Counted from the stretch's first letter, positions 7,334 through 13,852 are shown. The stretch: DNA of 34,984 nucleotides from Brevundimonas sp. UBA7534 (GCF_002479325.1 NZ_DLMO01000038.1:1-34984), one strand, 5' to 3'. Notes: generated from the letters alone by a model not told the origin. Made by a program: numbers and translations.

Positions 7334-7361
7334 GGCCTATCGTGCTGCGCACTACTTGAGG
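7334..7361. repeat. REP-like palindromic repeat, copy 2 (diverged)
   Basis: Begins GGCCTATCGTGCTGCGCAC and continues to TACTTGAGG. It shares the frame of copies 1 and 3 with more substitutions and lies 10 bp upstream of copy 3, just before the Trm112-like gene. Confidence 0.65.
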
Positions 7362-7371
7362 TAGTTCTTGG

Positions 7372-7403
7372 GGGCCTATCGCGCTTCGCGCTGCTTGAGG
7401 CCC
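7372..7403. repeat. REP-like palindromic repeat, copy 3
   Basis: A 32-bp unit with GGGCCT/AGGCCC outer arms and a GCGCTTCGCGC inner hairpin, almost identical to copy 1. It lies between the Lon-domain gene (upstream) and the Trm112-like gene. Confidence 0.75.
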
Positions 7404-7448
7404 GTTGTATGCGACCGTGGGAGGGAGAGCAAAATCCGGCCGCTGGAC

Positions 7449-8114
7449 CTATTGCATCGAATGCGGGGGGCCGTCCTCGCCGCCGTCGGCGGCGTCGATC
7501 CGCATCAGGGCGTTCAGGGCGTCGGCGCGGTCGGACAGGGTCAGGCATTCCAGCAGGGCCTGTTTCTCGGTCGGCTCGAACGGCAGGGCCATGGCCAGGC
7601 TGTTGACCAGGGCCTCCATCGGCGCGCCCTCCGCCGTGTCCCAGTCGATGTCCAGCGACCGGTTGGTCAGATAGCCTCGCAGGGCGTCCAGAAAGGCCTC
7701 CCGATCGAACTCGGCGGTTTCCAGCGGCGCGATCAGGTCGGCGTCATAGGCGTCGAACGACGCCCGCACCTGGCGATAGGGCGTCTTGACCGGCAGTTCG
7801 GCGGCGATGCGGAAGCGCGACACCCCGGTCAGGGTGATCAGATAACGCCCGTCCGACGTCTCGGCGAAGCTGGTGATCCGTCCGGCGCAGCCGACCGGCG
7901 ACAGGCCCGGCAGGGTCGCCGATCCGCCGTGCGGCTGGACCATGCCGATGATCCGGTCGCCGGCCATGGCGTCGTCGACCATGTTCAGATAGCGCGGCTC
8001 GAAGATATTGAGCGGCAGCTGCCCGCGCGGCAGCACAACCGCCCCCGCCAGCGGGAAGACCGGGATGACCTGGGGAAGGTCCAACGCCCTGACGTAGCCT
8101 TGCGGCATCTTCAC
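7449..8114 (-). CDS. LON peptidase substrate-binding domain protein
   Basis: This 221-residue protein corresponds to the N-terminal (LAN) domain of Lon protease without ATPase or protease parts. Hallmarks are VIPVFPLAGAVVLPRGQLPLNIFEPRYLNM at about residues 16-45 (only the pattern is quoted from the segments VFPLAG and IFEPRY) and GRITSFAETSDGRYLITLTGVSRF-type strands near 80-105. Such stand-alone proteins are common in alphaproteobacteria, and their function is not settled. It lies 41 bp downstream of the thioredoxin-TPR gene on the same strand, so co-transcription is likely. Starts at 8114 and 8108 are both possible. Confidence 0.85.
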   Translation of the reverse strand: MKMPQGYVRALDLPQVIPVFPLAGAVVLPRGQLPLNIFEPRYLNMVDDAMAGDRIIGMVQPHGGSATLPGLSPVGCAGRITSFAETSDGRYLITLTGVSRFRIAAELPVKTPYRQVRASFDAYDADLIAPLETAEFDREAFLDALRGYLTNRSLDIDWDTAEGAPMEALVNSLAMALPFEPTEKQALLECLTLSDRADALNALMRIDAADGGEDGPPHSMQ

Positions 8115-8155
8115 TCCCGTATCGCCCTAATGTGTGTCGACCCTGCGAAACCCGA

Positions 8156-9064
8156 TCAGGAAAACAGGATGGACGAGAGGCGGCGCCGCCCGTCGCGAGA
8201 GACGTCGGACGTCAGGCCCGCCGCCTCGAAGATGGTCAGGAGCTGTTTCCTGGCCGCCTGGTCGTTCCACTCGCGATCCGCCTTGACGATGTGCAGAAGG
8301 TTGTCGACCGCGCCCTTGAAGTCGCCGGCGGCGCTCTGGGCCTCGGCCAGGTCGAAGCGGGCCTGGTGGTCGTTCGGATCGGCCGCCACCTTGGCTTCCA
8401 GTTCGGCCGAGCCGCCCGCCGGGGCGTTCGCCGACAGGGCCAGTTGGGCGCGCACGCTCTGGACCGCCGGCTCCTTGGAATCCTGCGGCGCCATGGCGAT
8501 GGTCTGCAGCGCCTGTTCGCGGTCGCCGCCGGCCAGATAGACCCGCGCCATGCCGGCGATGGCCTTTTCGTTCTCCGGCTCGATCGACAGAACGTGAGCG
8601 AAGGCCTGGGCCGCGCCGCCCATGTCGTTCAGCGACAGCGATTCCTCGCCCAGCTCCAGCAGTTGCGCGGTCTCCGTCGACCCGCCCTCGCCGCCGGTCA
8701 GCTTGTCGATGAAGGCCTTGATCTGGCTGTCGGGAATGGCGCCCTGAAAGCCGTCGACCGGCTGGCCGTTGACGAAGGCGTACACCGTGGGAATCGACTG
8801 GACGCGCAGCTGGCCCGCATAGGCCGGGTTTGCATCGACGTCGATCTTGACCATCTTCACCGCGCCCTTGGCGGCGCGCACGGCCTTTTCAAGCGCGGGG
8901 CCCAGGGTGCGGCACGGGCCGCACCAGGTGGCCCAGAAGTCGACGATGACCGGCTGGGTCTTGGACGCCTCGACCACGTCGGTCATGAAGGAGGCGTCGG
9001 TTCCCTCCTTGATCAGGTCGTCGGACAATGTGGGATCGGCGAAGGTCATGGTCGGGTCCGTCAT
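8156..9064 (-). CDS. Thioredoxin-domain/TPR co-chaperone (CnoX/YbbN-like)
   Basis: This 302-residue cytoplasmic protein has a thioredoxin domain (residues about 20-130) and a helical TPR-type C-terminal region (about 140-290). The active site is WATWCGPC with C48 and C51, so both thioredoxin cysteines are present. In E. coli CnoX (YbbN) the first Cys is not followed by a functional redox pair, whereas in Caulobacter the pair is retained and active; this protein is of the latter type. The predicted role is a redox holdase working with chaperones. It is divergent from trmD, and the 143 bp between them should hold both promoters. Confidence 0.88.
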   Translation of the reverse strand: MTDPTMTFADPTLSDDLIKEGTDASFMTDVVEASKTQPVIVDFWATWCGPCRTLGPALEKAVRAAKGAVKMVKIDVDANPAYAGQLRVQSIPTVYAFVNGQPVDGFQGAIPDSQIKAFIDKLTGGEGGSTETAQLLELGEESLSLNDMGGAAQAFAHVLSIEPENEKAIAGMARVYLAGGDREQALQTIAMAPQDSKEPAVQSVRAQLALSANAPAGGSAELEAKVAADPNDHQARFDLAEAQSAAGDFKGAVDNLLHIVKADREWNDQAARKQLLTIFEAAGLTSDVSRDGRRRLSSILFS

Positions 9065-9207
9065 CGGCTCGAAGGATCGTAACGGTCCAGATGGCGTCGG
9101 GATGCGTTCCCATCAAGCGGCGAATTGACCGCGGCCGCCCTGTCGGGCGCAAGCCGCGCGTCCCCGGAACTCGCCTTGCGGTCCTATTGGCGCTAAGGGG
9201 CGCGGCC

Positions 9208-9948
9208 ATGCCGTCCACCGCTCCCCCTTTCCAGGCCACCGTCCTGACCATGTTCCCCGAGGCCTTTCCCGGTCCGCTCGGCGTGTCGCTGGTCGGCACG
9301 GCCTGGCGCGAGAAGGGGTTATGGAGCCTGGAAACGGTTGACATCCGCGCCTTTTCCACAGATACGCGCGGCTTCCTGGACGACACCCCTGCGGGCGGCG
9401 GTCCGGGAGCGGTGTTGAAGGCGGACGTTGTGGCTCGGGCGGTGGACAGCCTGCCGGGGCCGGGGCGGCCGCTTTTGTACATGAGCGCCAGGGGCAGGCC
9501 CCTGACCCAGGCGCGCGTCAGGGAATGGGCGAAGGCGGACGGGATCGTCGTGCTGTGCGGCCGTTTCGAAGGGGTGGACCAGCGGGTGCTCGACGCGCGC
9601 GGGTTCGAGGAGGTCTCCGTCGGAGACGCGGTTCTCGCCGGCGGCGAGGCGGCGGCGATGGTGGCGATCGAGGCGTGCGTAAGATTGATCCCCGGGGTGC
9701 TCGGCTCAGGCGAAAGCCTGTCGTCCGAAAGCTTCGAGGACGGGCTTCTGGAGCATCCGCAGTACACGCGACCGCGGACGTTCGAGGGGCTCGACATTCC
9801 CGAGGTGCTGCTGTCGGGCGACCACAAGAAGGTCGACCGATGGCGCCAGGCGCAGCGGGAGACGACCACGCGGGAGAGACGTCCGGACCTCTGGGCGGCG
9901 CATCTCGCCAACTTACAGGCAAGGGGCGCAAAGCCCGAGGAGAAATGA
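9208..9948 (+). CDS. trmD: tRNA (guanine-37-N1)-methyltransferase
   Basis: TrmD methylates G37 of tRNAs that have G at position 36, using SAM, which prevents +1 frameshifting. At 246 residues it is the normal length. Signature parts are LTMFPEAFPGPL near the start, a DDTPAGGGPGAV loop at about 50-60, and the trefoil-knot segments LCGRFEGVDQR and VSVGDAVLAGGE at about 115-150. The ATG at 9208 has AAGGGG 7 nt upstream. The rplS gene follows after 1 nt, as in the usual rpsP-rimM-trmD-rplS operon, but rpsP and rimM are not next to it here. Confidence 0.96.
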   Translation: MPSTAPPFQATVLTMFPEAFPGPLGVSLVGTAWREKGLWSLETVDIRAFSTDTRGFLDDTPAGGGPGAVLKADVVARAVDSLPGPGRPLLYMSARGRPLTQARVREWAKADGIVVLCGRFEGVDQRVLDARGFEEVSVGDAVLAGGEAAAMVAIEACVRLIPGVLGSGESLSSESFEDGLLEHPQYTRPRTFEGLDIPEVLLSGDHKKVDRWRQAQRETTTRERRPDLWAAHLANLQARGAKPEEK

Positions 9949-9949
9949 C

Positions 9950-10375
9950 ATGAACATCGTCCAGCAGCTCGCTGCCGAAGAAAAGACCCGCGTTCTCGGC
10001 GAACGCAAGATTCCCGAATTCCAGCCGGGCGACACCCTGCGCGTCAACGTGCGCATCAAGGAAGGCGAGCGCGAACGCGTTCAGGCCTTCGAAGGCGTCT
10101 GCATCGCCCGCGACGGCACGGGCGTGAACGAGACCTTCACTGTCCGCAAGATCTCCTTCGGCGAAGGCGTGGAGCGTCGCTTCCCGATCCTGTCCCCGAA
10201 CGTCGAGTCCATCGAGGTGAAGCGTCGCGGGGTCGTGCGGCGCGCCAAGCTCTATTATCTGCGCGACCGTCGCGGCAAGTCGGCCCGGATCGCCGAACGC
10301 CAGACCGTTCGCCCGGCCAAGGGCGCCGTGGTGCCGGAGTCCGGCACGGCCGACAAGGCGGGCGACGAAGCCTGA
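9950..10375 (+). CDS. rplS: 50S ribosomal protein L19
   Basis: L19 sits at the 30S-50S interface. The core (residues 1-115) is typical: IPEFQPGDTLRVNV, then VQAFEGVCIARDG, then a FPILSPNVESIEVKRRG-type stretch and AKLYYLRDRRGK. The 141-residue length reflects a C-terminal extension of about 25 residues, rich in Ala, Gly and charged residues, which is usual in alphaproteobacteria. It starts 1 nt after the trmD stop, with the GAGGAG binding site inside the trmD end. An intrinsic terminator follows. Confidence 0.97.
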   Translation: MNIVQQLAAEEKTRVLGERKIPEFQPGDTLRVNVRIKEGERERVQAFEGVCIARDGTGVNETFTVRKISFGEGVERRFPILSPNVESIEVKRRGVVRRAKLYYLRDRRGKSARIAERQTVRPAKGAVVPESGTADKAGDEA

Positions 10376-10400
10376 TTTCGGCTTCGAACCTGAAATGAAG

Positions 10401-10428
10401 AAGGCCCGGCGGCGACGCCGGGCCTTTT
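10401..10428 (+). terminator. rplS intrinsic terminator
   Basis: An 11-bp GC-rich stem (AAGGCCCGGCG) with a GCGA loop is followed by TT and GC. The transposon at 10434 inserted just past the stem, and its target duplication (10426-10433) includes the T-tail. Confidence 0.85.
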
Positions 10429-10433
10429 GCTTT
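10426..10433. repeat. 8-bp target-site duplication, left copy
   Basis: TTTGCTTT immediately outside the left inverted repeat; an identical copy lies at 14158-14165. Eight bases is the standard duplication length for IS1595-family elements. Confidence 0.9.
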
Positions 10434-10456
10434 GGCGTATATATACTTTGCAAACC
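10434..10456 (+). repeat. Left terminal inverted repeat of the transposon
   Basis: Starts GGC and continues GTATATATACTTTGCAAACC. It mismatches the right repeat at positions 3, 10 and 13. The inner TTTGCAAA is itself palindromic. Confidence 0.92.
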
Positions 10457-10499
10457 TGGTGAGTTTGGGCTAGATTAAGCGGGTCAAAGAGGCCCGCTC

Positions 10500-11420
10500 A
10501 TGTCCGTTCTGTCCAAGCCCTATTTCCACGATGAAGAAGCCGCTTTCCGCTTCGTTGAAGGCCTGATCTGGTCGAACGGACCCGTCTGCCCGAAGTGCGG
10601 CGGCGTGGATCGCATCAGCGCGATCAAGGCGAACCCTGAGAAGCGCGTCCGCTACGGCCTCAAGAAGTGCGGTCAGTGCAAGAGCCAGTTCACCGTCCGC
10701 ATGGGAACCATCTTCGAGGAATCGAAGCTGCCCCTGCATAAGTGGCTCCAAGCCATCTACCTGATGTGCTCGTCCAAGAAGGGCATCAGCGCCAAGCAGC
10801 TGGAGCGCACTCTGGAGGTCACTTACAAGACGGCGTGGTTCCTGGCGCACCGCATCCGTGAAGCCATGCGCTCTGGCGAACTGGCGCCCTTCGGTCAGGA
10901 CGGCGGCGCGGTCGAGGTCGATGAAACCTACATCGGCCGCGAACCCGGCAAGCCGGTCAAGCGCGCCTTTCACCACAAGATGAAGGTGCTTTCGCTGGTG
11001 GACCGCTCCACCGGTCAGGTCCGTTCGGTCGTGGTGGACAACATCCGTCCCGCCACCATCGCCCCTATCGTGCTGGACAACCTGCACCGTGAAGCCCGCC
11101 TGATGACCGACGAAGCTGGTCACTATCTGGCGGTCGGCCGTCAGTTCGCGGAGCACGGCGTGGTCCGCCACGGTCAGGACGAATACGTCTCGACCGACGA
11201 CCGCACCATCCACACGAACACCATCGAAGGCTACTTCTCGATCTTCAAGCGCGGCATGAAGGGCGTCTATCAGCACTGCTCGAAGAAGCACCTGCACCGC
11301 TACCTTGCGGAGTTCGACTTCCGTTATTCGAACCGGTCGGCGCTGGGGTGTGAGGATCAAGAGCGCGCGATGCGAGCGGTGATTGGCGGCGTTGGAAGGC
11401 GCCTGATGTACGCCAACTAG
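10500..11420 (+). CDS. IS1595-family transposase
   Basis: This 306-residue DDE transposase has a zinc ribbon (C30, C33, C57, C60), a helix-turn-helix region around residues 78-125, and catalytic candidates D141 (VEVDETYIGR), D204 (LMTDEAGHY) and E243 (HTNTIEGYF). The C-terminal RGMKGVYQHCSKKHLHRYLAEF-type stretch is a family hallmark. The length is normal and the frame intact, so the transposon may still be mobile. The ATG at 10500 follows an AAAGAGG ribosome binding site. It differs clearly from the other IS1595 transposase in the window (1781-2851), so the two elements belong to different subgroups. Confidence 0.95.
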   Translation: MSVLSKPYFHDEEAAFRFVEGLIWSNGPVCPKCGGVDRISAIKANPEKRVRYGLKKCGQCKSQFTVRMGTIFEESKLPLHKWLQAIYLMCSSKKGISAKQLERTLEVTYKTAWFLAHRIREAMRSGELAPFGQDGGAVEVDETYIGREPGKPVKRAFHHKMKVLSLVDRSTGQVRSVVVDNIRPATIAPIVLDNLHREARLMTDEAGHYLAVGRQFAEHGVVRHGQDEYVSTDDRTIHTNTIEGYFSIFKRGMKGVYQHCSKKHLHRYLAEFDFRYSNRSALGCEDQERAMRAVIGGVGRRLMYAN

Positions 11421-11429
11421 GTTGGGCCA

Positions 11430-11441
11430 GATAACGTTATC
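11430..11441. promoter_or_regulatory. Palindrome GATAACGTTATC after the transposase gene
   Basis: A perfect 12-bp palindrome 10 bp downstream of the transposase stop, followed by AAG. It resembles in layout the palindrome at 12245-12258 inside the same transposon. Possibly a protein-binding site; unproven. Confidence 0.3.
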
Positions 11442-11507
11442 AAGAGACGCCAATCAAATCGGAATCAACAGGATTGACGTGCATAAGTAGGGGAAAAATG
11501 CACAATG

Positions 11508-11547
11508 TCCTTGGATGTGAAAGAAACACGCCCCGGAGAGGCTTTCG
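11508..11547 (-). pseudogene. Degenerate partial copy of the leucine-type tRNA locus
   Basis: Two blocks match the locus at 12095-12162 in order. TCCTTGGATGTGAAAGA matches the gene leader at 12095-12112 with one base missing. CACGCCCCGGAGAGG matches the variable arm of the tRNA at 12142-12156, and the nearby CTTTCG resembles the CTTCGG that follows there. The intervening 30 bp or so, containing the tRNA 3' end and T-arm, is absent. The order and spacing point to an internal duplication followed by deletion. Confidence 0.65.
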
Positions 11548-11561
11548 ATCAAATCCAAGTG

Positions 11562-11634
11562 CGGTCCCGGTAGGATTCGAACCTACAACCCTGCCTTCGC
11601 AAAAAGCTCGCTCTATCCATTGAGCTACGGGACC
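11562..11634 (-). tRNA. tRNA with UGC in the anticodon position (identity uncertain)
   Basis: A 73-nt cloverleaf. The acceptor GGTCCCG/CGGGACC is perfect, the D-arm is GCTC/GAGC, and the T-arm GTAGG-TTCGAAT-CCTAC is perfect. In the anticodon arm AGCTT/AGGCA pairs at four of five positions (27-43 is A-A, 30-40 is T-G). The 7-nt loop TTTGCGA gives anticodon UGC, which would read the Ala codon GCA. The body argues against Ala: there is no G3-U70 pair, the discriminator is G, and the D-loop (GGATA) has the A20 typical of tRNA-Arg. A one-base shift would give GCG (Arg), but the stem then fails. CCA is not encoded (CAC follows). It may be a recoded or decaying tRNA-Arg. Confidence 0.8.
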
Positions 11635-11642
11635 CACAAAGG

Positions 11643-11677
11643 AAGAGCCGAGGAGTTACCGCTCCTCGGCTCTTTTT
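11643..11677. terminator. Bidirectional intrinsic terminator
   Basis: A 13-bp stem (AAGAGCCGAGGAG with its complement) around the loop TTACCG. On the plus strand it ends in TTTTT; on the minus strand the tail is TTCCTTT. It lies just past the stop of the minus-strand coiled-coil/winged-helix gene and just before the UGC tRNA, so it separates their transcripts and also stops plus-strand read-through. Confidence 0.85.
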
Positions 11678-11680
11678 CGT

Positions 11681-12088
11681 TCAACTCACAACTCGAAACC
11701 CCGTCTCAAAAGGGGTTTGGCGAACCGGTGCGTGGCGCTTCTCGAAATAGCGCTCGCCCTCGTAGACCAGCGCGCCATCACTCTTAAGGCGGGACAGAAC
11801 CGACGCCACCGTGTCCTTAGCAACGGTCGGGACAGCTTTCCGGACTTCCGCCTCAACCTCTTGCGTGGTGGCTCCTTGCGCCCCGACTTGGGCCATGATG
11901 TCCAACACCACGGGCTTGACGCTGGGGGATCGGCTCCGAGGTTTGGAAGCAACTTCCAGAACCTCCCCATTGATCTCGGCCCGAAGCTCCACCAAGGCCT
12001 GTTTCGCCGCCTGAAGCCGTTGAATTTCTGCTTCGATGCGCTCTAGCTTGGCTTCTAGGGCTTTCATCTGTTCTCTCGCATTTGCCAT
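11681..12088 (-). CDS. Coiled-coil plus winged-helix protein (transposon passenger)
   Basis: This 135-residue protein has two clear parts. Residues 1-45 are a strongly heptad-patterned coiled coil (MKALEAKLERIEAEIQRL and on). Residues about 58-115 look like a winged helix: VVLDIMAQVGAQGATTQEV, a second helix VAKDTVASVLSRLKSDGAL, and a wing VYEGERYFEK. It could therefore be a dimeric DNA-binding regulator. The ATG at 12088 has AAAGGA 6 nt upstream. It begins only 26 nt after the 3' CCA of the leucine-type tRNA on the same strand, so the two are probably co-transcribed. A terminator follows directly. A similar architecture lies convergent with the other IS1595 transposase. The family is not recognised. 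Confidence 0.7.
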   Translation of the reverse strand: MANAREQMKALEAKLERIEAEIQRLQAAKQALVELRAEINGEVLEVASKPRSRSPSVKPVVLDIMAQVGAQGATTQEVEAEVRKAVPTVAKDTVASVLSRLKSDGALVYEGERYFEKRHAPVRQTPFETGFRVVS

Positions 12089-12114
12089 GTGCTATCCTTT
12101 GGATGTGAAAGACA

Positions 12115-12202
12115 TGGTGCCCGCGACAGGACTCGAACCTGCACGCCCCGGAGAGGACTTCGGTTTTAAAGACCGCTGTGTCTACCATTCCACCACGCGG
12201 GC
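12115..12202 (-). tRNA. Leucine-type tRNA with anticodon UUA (candidate ochre suppressor), CCA encoded
   Basis: A class II tRNA. The acceptor GCCCGCG/CGCGGGC is perfect, followed by discriminator A and an encoded CCA (12117-12115). The D-region TGGTGGAATGGTAGACAC is of leucine type. The anticodon stem GCGGT/ACCGA pairs at four of five positions (27-43 is G-A), and the 7-nt loop CTTTAAA has U33 and anticodon UUA, which reads the stop codon UAA. The long variable arm folds as a 4-bp stem with a 3-nt loop, and the T-arm is GCAGG-TTCGAGT-CCTGT. A normal tRNA-Leu(UAA) would need the loop TTTAAAA, but shifting the frame destroys the stem. Leucine charging is inferred from the body and A73. Confidence 0.88.
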
Positions 12203-12244
12203 ACGGGTTGATAGGACCACGGTTAACGCCGGTCGTCAAGCCGG

Positions 12245-12258
12245 TTGATAGCTATCAA
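12245..12258. promoter_or_regulatory. Perfect palindrome TTGATAGCTATCAA (candidate operator)
   Basis: A 14-bp perfect palindrome between the leucine-type tRNA (minus) and the 48-residue gene (plus), 18 bp before the latter's start. The half-site GTTGATAG recurs at 12206-12213, close to the tRNA 5' end. The position suits control of both divergent transcripts, possibly by the winged-helix passenger protein; this is inferred. Confidence 0.4.
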
Positions 12259-12275
12259 GTTGTGGAAGGATACTC

Positions 12276-12422
12276 GTGAACGAACCCAAAACCCAAGCCG
12301 ACAAGTTCCGCGACATGGCGCGGGAGCTAGAGGCCGACGAGGACGAAGCCGCCTTTGAAGACAAGGTGCGAAAAATCGCGGTCGCGCCTAAGCCCGACGA
12401 ACCTACAGATCAATCTGCTTGA
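12276..12422 (+). CDS. Small acidic protein (48 aa), transposon passenger
   Basis: A GTG-started frame of 48 codons with a good binding site (GGAAGGA, 7 nt upstream). The product is highly charged and helical: a DKFRDMARELEADEDEAAF segment followed by EDKVRKIAVAPKPDEP. Such short acidic proteins occur beside methyltransferases or phage genes in proteobacterial islands, but I know no function. It is divergent from the leucine-type tRNA, sharing the palindrome-bearing gap. Its last 20 bp overlap the end of the convergent 174-residue gene. Confidence 0.6.
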   Translation: MNEPKTQADKFRDMARELEADEDEAAFEDKVRKIAVAPKPDEPTDQSA

Positions 12423-12927
12423 CGGTGATATCGAACGACTCGGCCAGCCACGTGTCGAACCGCGCGGGACTGATGCCGCTCGTCGTCAGCTTGCCTTCTC
12501 GGATCAGGCGCAGGAGAGACTTCGTATCCAACGGCAGGAAACGCAGCTTCGGGAACTGGCGGAGGTCCACGACGACGTAGCGCTCCACGTCCTCAACGGA
12601 AGCGATCAGGTCTTCCATGGTGGCGCTGCGACCAGAGCCGATAAACTTCGACTTTTGGAACTTGAGCGTGTTCCGCATGAAGCATCGAACGGCGATGTCG
12701 AAGCGACCTATGTCACCCAGCGCGACGGCGGCGTCAGAGCCAGGAAAGTTGGCGTTCGTGTGAGCCGTATACTGGAACAGCTTCTCTCCCCAGAGTTCGG
12801 CGAACCAAGATGTGACGCGCGGGTCTTGGAACTTGGACACAACCTGCTCTGGCGTGAGGCGAAGCGCCTTTCCCAACTCTTCAGCCGACAGAGTTGTCTC
12901 AAGGATGGTGAGCTTCGGCTTCGCCAT
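12403..12927 (-). CDS. Methyltransferase-coupled protein, restriction endonuclease candidate (174 aa)
   Basis: I do not recognise the family. The start ATG overlaps the methyltransferase stop as TAATG, which implies translational coupling. The middle contains RFDIAVRCFMRNTLKFQKSK (residues 75-94), where D77 and the QKSK segment at 91-94 could be a degenerate PD-(D/E)XK core, then FIGSGRSATMEDL and a beta-strand pair YVVVDLRQFPKLRFLPLD at about 117-134. A size of 174 residues would suit a small type II endonuclease. Pairing with a solitary methyltransferase is the main argument. Alternatives are a specificity or control partner, or a nuclease of another kind. The stop is TAG. Confidence 0.6.
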   Translation of the reverse strand: MAKPKLTILETTLSAEELGKALRLTPEQVVSKFQDPRVTSWFAELWGEKLFQYTAHTNANFPGSDAAVALGDIGRFDIAVRCFMRNTLKFQKSKFIGSGRSATMEDLIASVEDVERYVVVDLRQFPKLRFLPLDTKSLLRLIREGKLTTSGISPARFDTWLAESFDITVKQIDL

Positions 12928-13775
12928 TAGAGCGCTTTCAGGCGCGCTACGGCCGCCGACGCATAGACAGGATCAATTTCAAAGCCGATCCCTTCACAGC
13001 CGAGTCTTTGCGCTGCTACCAGGGTGGAACCTGCGCCAAGGAAGGGGTCGAGCACTACTGCATCATCGATGCCATGTAGCTTGATGCACCGCTCCGGGAG
13101 TCCCGGCGGGAATCCTGCCGGGTGATCGAATTTCTGAGCCTTGGAGCGGACGGTTTCATACGGGATGAACCACACATTCCCGGCGCAGCGCTTATCCCGC
13201 GCATGGCCCCAGCGCCCGATATTCGATTTGTCCTTGAAGGGGACGCCGACTGCCAAGCGGTTGATCTCCACCGAACCTGATTTCGTGAAGTGGAAGACGG
13301 TCTCGTGATTGTTGTTGAGGTAGCGCTTGCTTGTGATGGGCTTGAAGTGACCGACAGTGTCGTCGCCGATGCTAACCGACTTGATCCAGCTGATAGTATT
13401 TTGAAGTGTGAAGTCGGCGCGGAAGGCGTTCGCGACATCCATCGCCACCCACGGATCAGCGTTGGTGCTGCCCACGTTGAGGAAGAACGAGCCGTTGTCG
13501 TTAAGCGTGCGTGCGATCTCGCGCCCAATCTCGCTCAACCACGCCAGATACTCCGAGCGGGGACGCCGATCATCGTAACTGCGGTAGGCTATCCCGATAT
13601 TGTAAGGGGGCGACGTGACCACGACATCGACAGAGCCGCTAGGGCGAGCCCGCAGTTGCTCCAAGCAGTCGCCTAAAACGACGGTCTGGTTGCCGATCTC
13701 CCACTTGTTCTCGTGAACGGACGGAGTGCGGGCGGGGCAGTCGTAATAGGCATCTAAGGTCATCGCGAACTCCAT
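12927..13775 (-). CDS. Site-specific DNA methyltransferase (amino-MTase, beta class)
   Basis: This 282-residue SAM-dependent enzyme would methylate an exocyclic amino group of adenine or cytosine in DNA. The catalytic motif IV TSPPYN is at residues 54-59. The SAM-binding motif I DPFLGAG is at about 243-249, near the C-terminus, followed by EIDP at 266-269. This motif IV-before-I order marks the beta class. The target-recognition region lies between (residues about 100-220). The ATG at 13775 is preferred to the GTG at 13784 because AAGG sits 8 nt upstream. The stop is TAA, overlapping the next start; this is the codon the element's UUA-anticodon tRNA would read. The recognition site cannot be predicted. 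Confidence 0.92.
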   Translation of the reverse strand: MEFAMTLDAYYDCPARTPSVHENKWEIGNQTVVLGDCLEQLRARPSGSVDVVVTSPPYNIGIAYRSYDDRRPRSEYLAWLSEIGREIARTLNDNGSFFLNVGSTNADPWVAMDVANAFRADFTLQNTISWIKSVSIGDDTVGHFKPITSKRYLNNNHETVFHFTKSGSVEINRLAVGVPFKDKSNIGRWGHARDKRCAGNVWFIPYETVRSKAQKFDHPAGFPPGLPERCIKLHGIDDAVVLDPFLGAGSTLVAAQRLGCEGIGFEIDPVYASAAVARLKAL

Positions 13776-13852
13776 GGCGGTCACCTTATCGCACCATGCC
13801 CCGACAGAAGCGGACGTACAAGTCCCCCTGACCGATAAATCTCGGGTGTGAC

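Noticed and set aside
12118..12202. Reading the leucine-type tRNA as an ordinary tRNA-Leu(UAA)
   Set aside because: Placing UAA at 34-36 leaves C-C, T-C and G-G oppositions in the anticodon stem; the register with UUA pairs four of five positions and keeps U33.
12711..12929. Read-through of the methyltransferase UAA as a designed C-terminal extension
   Set aside because: The extension of about 73 residues runs in a frame that overlaps the 174-residue gene and looks like ordinary shadow sequence (Arg/Ser-rich, no domain). Kept only as a remark on the stop codon.
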